A stretch of DNA of 64,000 bases from Breviolum minutum Mf 1.05b.01 (taxonomy: Eukaryota; Sar; Dinophyceae; Suessiales; Symbiodiniaceae): NCBI GenBank assembly GCA_000507305.1, contig DF239092.1, positions 22,303 through 86,302 of the forward strand. The letters are read 5' to 3'. Each line of letters begins with the position of its first letter. Position 1 is the first letter of the stretch. Below the pieces are notes generated by a model. It was not told where the DNA came from. It did no database searches and worked only from the letters and a program-made list of their open reading frames with translations. Below, piece by piece: positions 60,277 to 64,000 of the stretch. Made by a program: the position numbers and the translations under genes.

Positions 60277-64000
<3,724 letters not shown>

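Overview
The window looks like nuclear DNA of a dinoflagellate, probably a Symbiodiniaceae- or Polarella-like alga. This rests on: (1) an alpha-tubulin gene whose introns can only be removed in frame by mixing GT, GC and GA donors with AG|G acceptors; (2) nearly all recognisable host exons lying on the minus strand, i.e. a unidirectional gene array; (3) very short exons (45-230 bp) spread over long introns; (4) a Copia-type retrotransposon; (5) many trinucleotide microsatellites and small inverted-repeat elements. The species assignment is inference; no rRNA, organellar gene or intact spliced leader was found.

Layout. 1-10 kb: scattered minus-strand exons, a 308-codon F-box-like gene (minus, about 3.7-4.9 kb) lying between two copies of a 1.1-1.6 kb segmental duplication (2.05-3.6 and 5.57-6.67 kb), and a multi-exon acidic low-complexity protein gene (6.8-9.3 kb). 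10-23.4 kb: low-density short minus-strand exons, many coiled-coil-like, with no recognisable family. 24.0-24.5 kb: exon of a small NTF2/SnoaL-like repeat protein, cut by a single N at 24536. 24.54-32.19 kb: a plus-strand Copia element (gag, protease, an unusual methyltransferase-like module, integrase, reverse transcriptase, RNase H), disabled by frame breaks and an in-frame TGA. 32.3-33.4 kb: a short plus-strand spliced gene with a perfect-hairpin insertion in its last exon. 33.5-48.1 kb: a long minus-strand coiled-coil gene of about 20 or more tiny exons. 48.2-52.5 kb (and beyond): a TPR + C-terminal J-domain co-chaperone. 53.9-54.7 kb: ankyrin-repeat exons. 55.0-55.5 kb: one large unassigned exon. 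55.9-59.9 kb: more short minus-strand exons. 60.3-64.0 kb: alpha-tubulin from about residue 83 to its natural stop, running off the right edge.

Functionally the recognisable genes are housekeeping (tubulin, Hsp70/Hsp90 co-chaperone, coiled-coil and ankyrin scaffolds). There is no operon or defence island. The most unusual content is the small terminal-inverted-repeat elements (at least two families with two or three members each, plus single hairpins). They are candidates for introner-like or MITE elements, and one of them sits in a coding exon flanked by a 6-bp direct repeat. Exon coordinates given to the base are my own splice predictions from reading frame continuity; 'about' marks looser ones.
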